This document shows positions 41,899 to 44,670 of a stretch of DNA of 44,670 nucleotides, piece after piece (positions within the stretch are counted from its first letter, which is position 1; each line of letters starts with the position of its first letter). Origin of the DNA: an uncultured Collinsella sp. Lineage in GTDB: Bacteria; Actinomycetota; Coriobacteriia; Coriobacteriales; Coriobacteriaceae. The notes below the pieces were generated by a model. The model saw nothing but the letters and a program-made list of their open reading frames with translations. It made no database searches and was not told the DNA's origin. The DNA is taken from contig CATVZP010000008.1 of the NCBI GenBank assembly GCA_958348565.1, forward strand, positions 1 to 44,670, read 5' to 3'. Position numbers and translations under genes: made by a program.

Positions 41899-42654
41899 TT
41901 AAGAAACAACTCCCTTTAAATATTCAAACGCCGTCTGCGACCCGCAAATAAAGCTGCAAGCAGATTTATACTGAAGAGGCTGTCCATTCCACTCCGAAGA
42001 GAGCCCTCCCGCCTCTTCCAAGATAAGTGCGGCAGCGGCATAATCCCAAGGCTTCAGCCTTTTTTCGAAATAGCCATTAGTCCTTCCGCAGGCTATATAG
42101 CAGATCGCCAGCGCAGAAGAACACATGCGACGCAAATCCAGGCAGTCGCAAAATACTTTTTCGGCGATACCGAAAATCTCATGAGCGTCATCTTTATGCG
42201 TTGAACCAGCGCCAAACTCAATAAGGCAATTAGTAAGGTCTCGGTCGGATGCTTGAATTTTGTTACCATTCAAAAAAGCTCCTAAGCCCCTTTGAGCGGT
42301 AAATAATTCATCGCTATAAGGATTGTAAACAATGCCAAATACAGGCTTTTCATCACGGACAAGTGCTAGCGAGATAGTGCTTGCACGATAGTCAAAAACA
42401 AGATTTGTAGTACCGTCAACAGGATCAAGAATCCAACGAGTGGGCTTCACCTCGCCAGGGTCTTCCTCCTCACTCATAAAACCTATTTCAGGCGTTAACT
42501 CAGCAAGTGCAGACTTAACATACGAGCTAATCTTTAGATCGACTTGCGTAACAAAGTCAGCGTCACCCTTCATTGAGGACTGAGACCTCAGATCGTTATC
42601 AAAGAAAAGTGGTTTGGCAGACTTAACAACATCAATAATCGCTTGATAGTCCAT
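41899..42654 (-). CDS. Inositol-monophosphatase-family phosphatase
   Basis: The 251-aa protein carries the IMPase metal-site motifs: GFMSEEEDPG (Glu62-64), WILDPVDGTTN (Asp77, Asp80) and KPWDYAAAALILEEAGG (Asp204). The family hydrolyses phosphate esters, from inositol phosphate to 3'-phosphoadenosine 5'-phosphate and sugar bisphosphates. Here it lies 2 bp after a DUF4062 gene and is AT-rich like the island, not like the core, so an accessory role is likely. Inference: it may act on nucleotide signals or metabolites linked to the TIR enzyme. ATG 42654 follows GGAGGGGTAAAA; a longer frame to 42696 overlaps DUF4062. Confidence 0.88.
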   Translation of the reverse strand: MDYQAIIDVVKSAKPLFFDNDLRSQSSMKGDADFVTQVDLKISSYVKSALAELTPEIGFMSEEEDPGEVKPTRWILDPVDGTTNLVFDYRASTISLALVRDEKPVFGIVYNPYSDELFTAQRGLGAFLNGNKIQASDRDLTNCLIEFGAGSTHKDDAHEIFGIAEKVFCDCLDLRRMCSSALAICYIACGRTNGYFEKRLKPWDYAAAALILEEAGGLSSEWNGQPLQYKSACSFICGSQTAFEYLKGVVS

Positions 42655-42656
42655 TT

Positions 42657-43703
42657 TTACCCCTCCGCCGGCAACGTACAAAACAATTCGGGACATTCGC
42701 GCTTGAGGAAACGATTCATAAGCTCCTCGCTCTCAAAGAAGTAAATCTCGCCAGACTTGCAGGCTATGTTTATATTGTTTCTGCCAACAGCATCTTGAAA
42801 TGTTCCATCCATAAACGCCTCCGAGCCATCGGAAATTGCAAATTCATGGACGCCACGACGATGTCCCGCAGTCACAGATTTACCGCCAAACGCACCGTTG
42901 TCCCGTCTATATGCCTCATAGACACCGCACAGTCTTCCGTCTTGGCAAGAGTATTCGCCTTGCCATTCCGTCTTGCTCCTACCGTTGCGAGGGATAATAT
43001 TTCCGCTAGCGTCAAGACTCGCCTTATGGTTGACTCCATCGACATGAACCATCGTAGCCGATTGCTTACTGCAGCTAAAAACTGCGGTCCCGACTCGGAT
43101 ATACGTATCATCATTCGGCGAAAGATGAACTTGACGATAGGTCCGTCCAAACTCAATACCAAAACAGCCCTGCGCGGACAATGCTCGCACCCAACCTGAC
43201 GCCGAATTTGCGCGTCGATTGCCCTCAATAAAGGTAGATAGGGTCGATTTCAGAGAACTAATATCTGCAACCTGGCAGATGGTGTTTCCATTAAGGCGAT
43301 CCAAGAAACCAAGCTGGTTCTTTTCCGAAGTCTTCAAGGTCTCCTTTTCCGAAGAAGACAAAGACGAGATGCGCTTTAGTTCCGGCAGCTCAATAATAAT
43401 GATCTTAGTGTTGTTGCTTCGAGCGTGTTCCAGTGCGTACACAAGCTCATATTCCGTCCAACTGCCGGTAAAATCGCCAATCTTGGTCTTAGGACCGTAT
43501 TCGTTACCCATAAGAAGGATAAAGAAATCAGAGTCGTCTATAAGACGCTCGATATCATTTATCCCATCCTTTGACTGGATAACGAAATGCTCAGTTGCCA
43601 CTGGAAATACGTCCAAATCAAGAAGAACATCGAGCGTTGCCCTGCGCTCCTCTTTAAGAGAAGATACGGAGGATACAAATGCGGTGTACATCTTCCTTTG
43701 CAT
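42657..43703 (-). CDS. DUF4062-domain protein with C-terminal unknown domain
   Basis: The 348-aa protein starts with a DUF4062 domain (about 5-95): YTAFVSSVSSLKEERRATLD, VFPVATEHFV, DDSDFFILLMGNEYGPK and GSWTEYELVYALEHARSNN. DUF4062 has a TIR-like flavodoxin-type fold, as I recall, and occurs at the N-terminus of proteins in conflict systems. From about 165 onward is a beta-rich domain (GCFGIEFGRTYRQVHLSPND; KASLDASGNIIPRNGRSKTE; GAFGGKSVTAGHRRGVHEFA) that could be a ligand- or phage-sensing module. It is the first gene of the six-gene operon. ATG 43703 has GGAG five bases upstream. Confidence 0.82.
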   Translation of the reverse strand: MQRKMYTAFVSSVSSLKEERRATLDVLLDLDVFPVATEHFVIQSKDGINDIERLIDDSDFFILLMGNEYGPKTKIGDFTGSWTEYELVYALEHARSNNTKIIIIELPELKRISSLSSSEKETLKTSEKNQLGFLDRLNGNTICQVADISSLKSTLSTFIEGNRRANSASGWVRALSAQGCFGIEFGRTYRQVHLSPNDDTYIRVGTAVFSCSKQSATMVHVDGVNHKASLDASGNIIPRNGRSKTEWQGEYSCQDGRLCGVYEAYRRDNGAFGGKSVTAGHRRGVHEFAISDGSEAFMDGTFQDAVGRNNINIACKSGEIYFFESEELMNRFLKRECPELFCTLPAEG

Positions 43704-44219
43704 TTCTGCTCCAATCTAATTCGCGGATATACCTCCAATGGGCGACGGACAAATGGCCTTTATCCAACCCATTCAGTTTGATAAATGAAGATAGTGAGAT
43801 GCTGAATGGCGCAGGCCAAAGCAGGAAGCCTAACCTCAGAACATGAAACGCCATCGCGACACGGAAATAGATATCAATCTGCAGCAATCAGCAAGATGAC
43901 CTAAGCGTCATCTCGCAAAAATTATTAGCATGTAGAAATGCCTCATCGTATAGCAGCATGACAACCCCCAGCAATCAGTTAACCTCATAGAAAGGTCAAC
44001 GTGCGGACATAAAACGTCATGCTCCAGACACTGAACGTCTGAGTAGATATTACCCCCATGCACGTGCAGCAGAACCATTGTTTATTAGTTTTTCGTCAAA
44101 CGGTGGTGACGCATAATTTCTTTCGTTAATTGACAGCCGCATGAAGAAACACGGCCCGCGCCCCGTCATATGATTTCCAGCGGATAAACAACAAATCACC
44201 GACGAAGGGGGCACGGGCC
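43704..44219. other. Gene-free region upstream of the TIR-caspase operon
   Basis: About 515 bp of AT-rich sequence with no frame supported by a ribosome-binding site. It must hold the minus-strand promoter of the six-gene operon, but no convincing box pair was found. The right end should contain the terminal repeat of the IS256-family remnant; I could not define it without its partner. Confidence 0.5.
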
Positions 44220-44670
44220 GTGTCTGCGAACATCGTATCAGTCGAAGAGGAGTCGCTGCGCAATGACATATTGAACCTGGTGAGGAAGACCGTCGAGGAG
44301 ACACTCAACGCGCTGCTCGACGAGGAGGCGTCCGAGCTCGTCGGGGCCGAGCGCTACGAGAGGACAGCGAGCCAGGATGCCTACCACAGCGGCCACTACG
44401 CGAGATGGCTCGTCACCGGGGCCGGGGAAGTCAATCTCAGCGCGCCGAAGCTCTGCGAGGCGGACGCGAGGACGTTGCGCGACGGGTTCGCCGAGACGCT
44501 TGCCTACACGGAATTCCCGCCCGAGCACTGGCGCCGGATCAGGACGAAAAACGGGACCGAGCGCATCAACCGCGAGATCAGGAGGGGGATGAGGGTCGTC
44601 GGGACCTTCCCGGACGATCGCGTCGGAAATGTTGGTGTAAGCGCGCCGACGGCTGACCGCCAAACGCAAG
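44220..44670 (+). pseudogene. Internally deleted IS256-family transposase, runs off the window
   Basis: From GTG 44220 an open frame encodes the IS256-type N-terminus (EESLRNDILNLVRKTVEETL, ELVGAERYERTASQDAYHSG, GAGEVNLSAPKL). It then jumps directly to the family's C-terminal region (FAETLAYTEFPPEHWRRIRT, NGTERINREIRRGMRVVGTF). The whole catalytic core with the acidic residues is missing, and after residue ~130 the sequence departs from the family. It is therefore non-functional. Its G+C content is higher than that of the island genes beside it. Confidence 0.8.

Overview
This is a stretch of chromosome from a high-GC Gram-positive bacterium, most likely a Collinsella-type member of the Coriobacteriia. 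The inference rests on the G+C-rich codon use of the core genes, the mreBCD-mrdA-rodA block running into a B12-binding radical SAM gene and a DUF2344 gene, an aroE-aroK fusion inside a nearly complete aromatic operon, and frequent TTG/GTG starts. No rRNA or marker gene settles the genus.

Region 1 (1-15567, minus strand) is housekeeping. Reading from high to low coordinates there is a CtpE-like P-type cation ATPase, a zinc-ribbon membrane protein, a cyclophilin, a TPR membrane protein with a terminator, then mreB, mreC, mreD, mrdA (PBP2), rodA, a DUF697-like protein, a radical SAM protein and a DUF2344 protein cut by the window edge. The mre to rodA genes form the rod-shape/elongation machinery.

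Region 2 (15646-25790) starts with a minus-strand tRNA-Arg(CCG). It is followed by a plus-strand aromatic amino acid operon: aroF (DAHP synthase), tyrA, aroB, aroA, aroC, pheA, an aroE-aroK fusion and aroQ, then glf. Together these encode all seven steps to chorismate plus the branches to prephenate, phenylpyruvate and hydroxyphenylpyruvate. A terminator-like hairpin lies in the aroF leader, and striking perfect palindromes sit between aroC and pheA, between aroE-K and aroQ, and after aroQ.

Region 3 (about 25800-44670) is visibly AT-richer, with mixed strands and insertion-sequence debris. It looks like a defence island. It holds an IetAS-type pair (AAA ATPase plus subtilisin-like protease) with two tiny basic-protein genes divergent from it; an uncharacterised zinc-ribbon/273-aa pair; IS21 istB wreckage; a HEPN-like protein; a KAP P-loop NTPase; a 54-aa basic protein; and a PHP-ATPase (TrlF-like) with a 108-aa partner.

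The most interesting locus is a tightly packed six-gene minus-strand operon (43703 to 39611): DUF4062 protein, inositol-monophosphatase-fold enzyme, ThsB-like TIR (DUF1863), a 62-aa proline-rich protein, a three-helix membrane protein and a caspase-like protease. It is bracketed by remnants of IS256-family transposases. It resembles TIR-to-caspase (Thoeris-like) immunity but has extra components, and is the best candidate here for an undescribed system.
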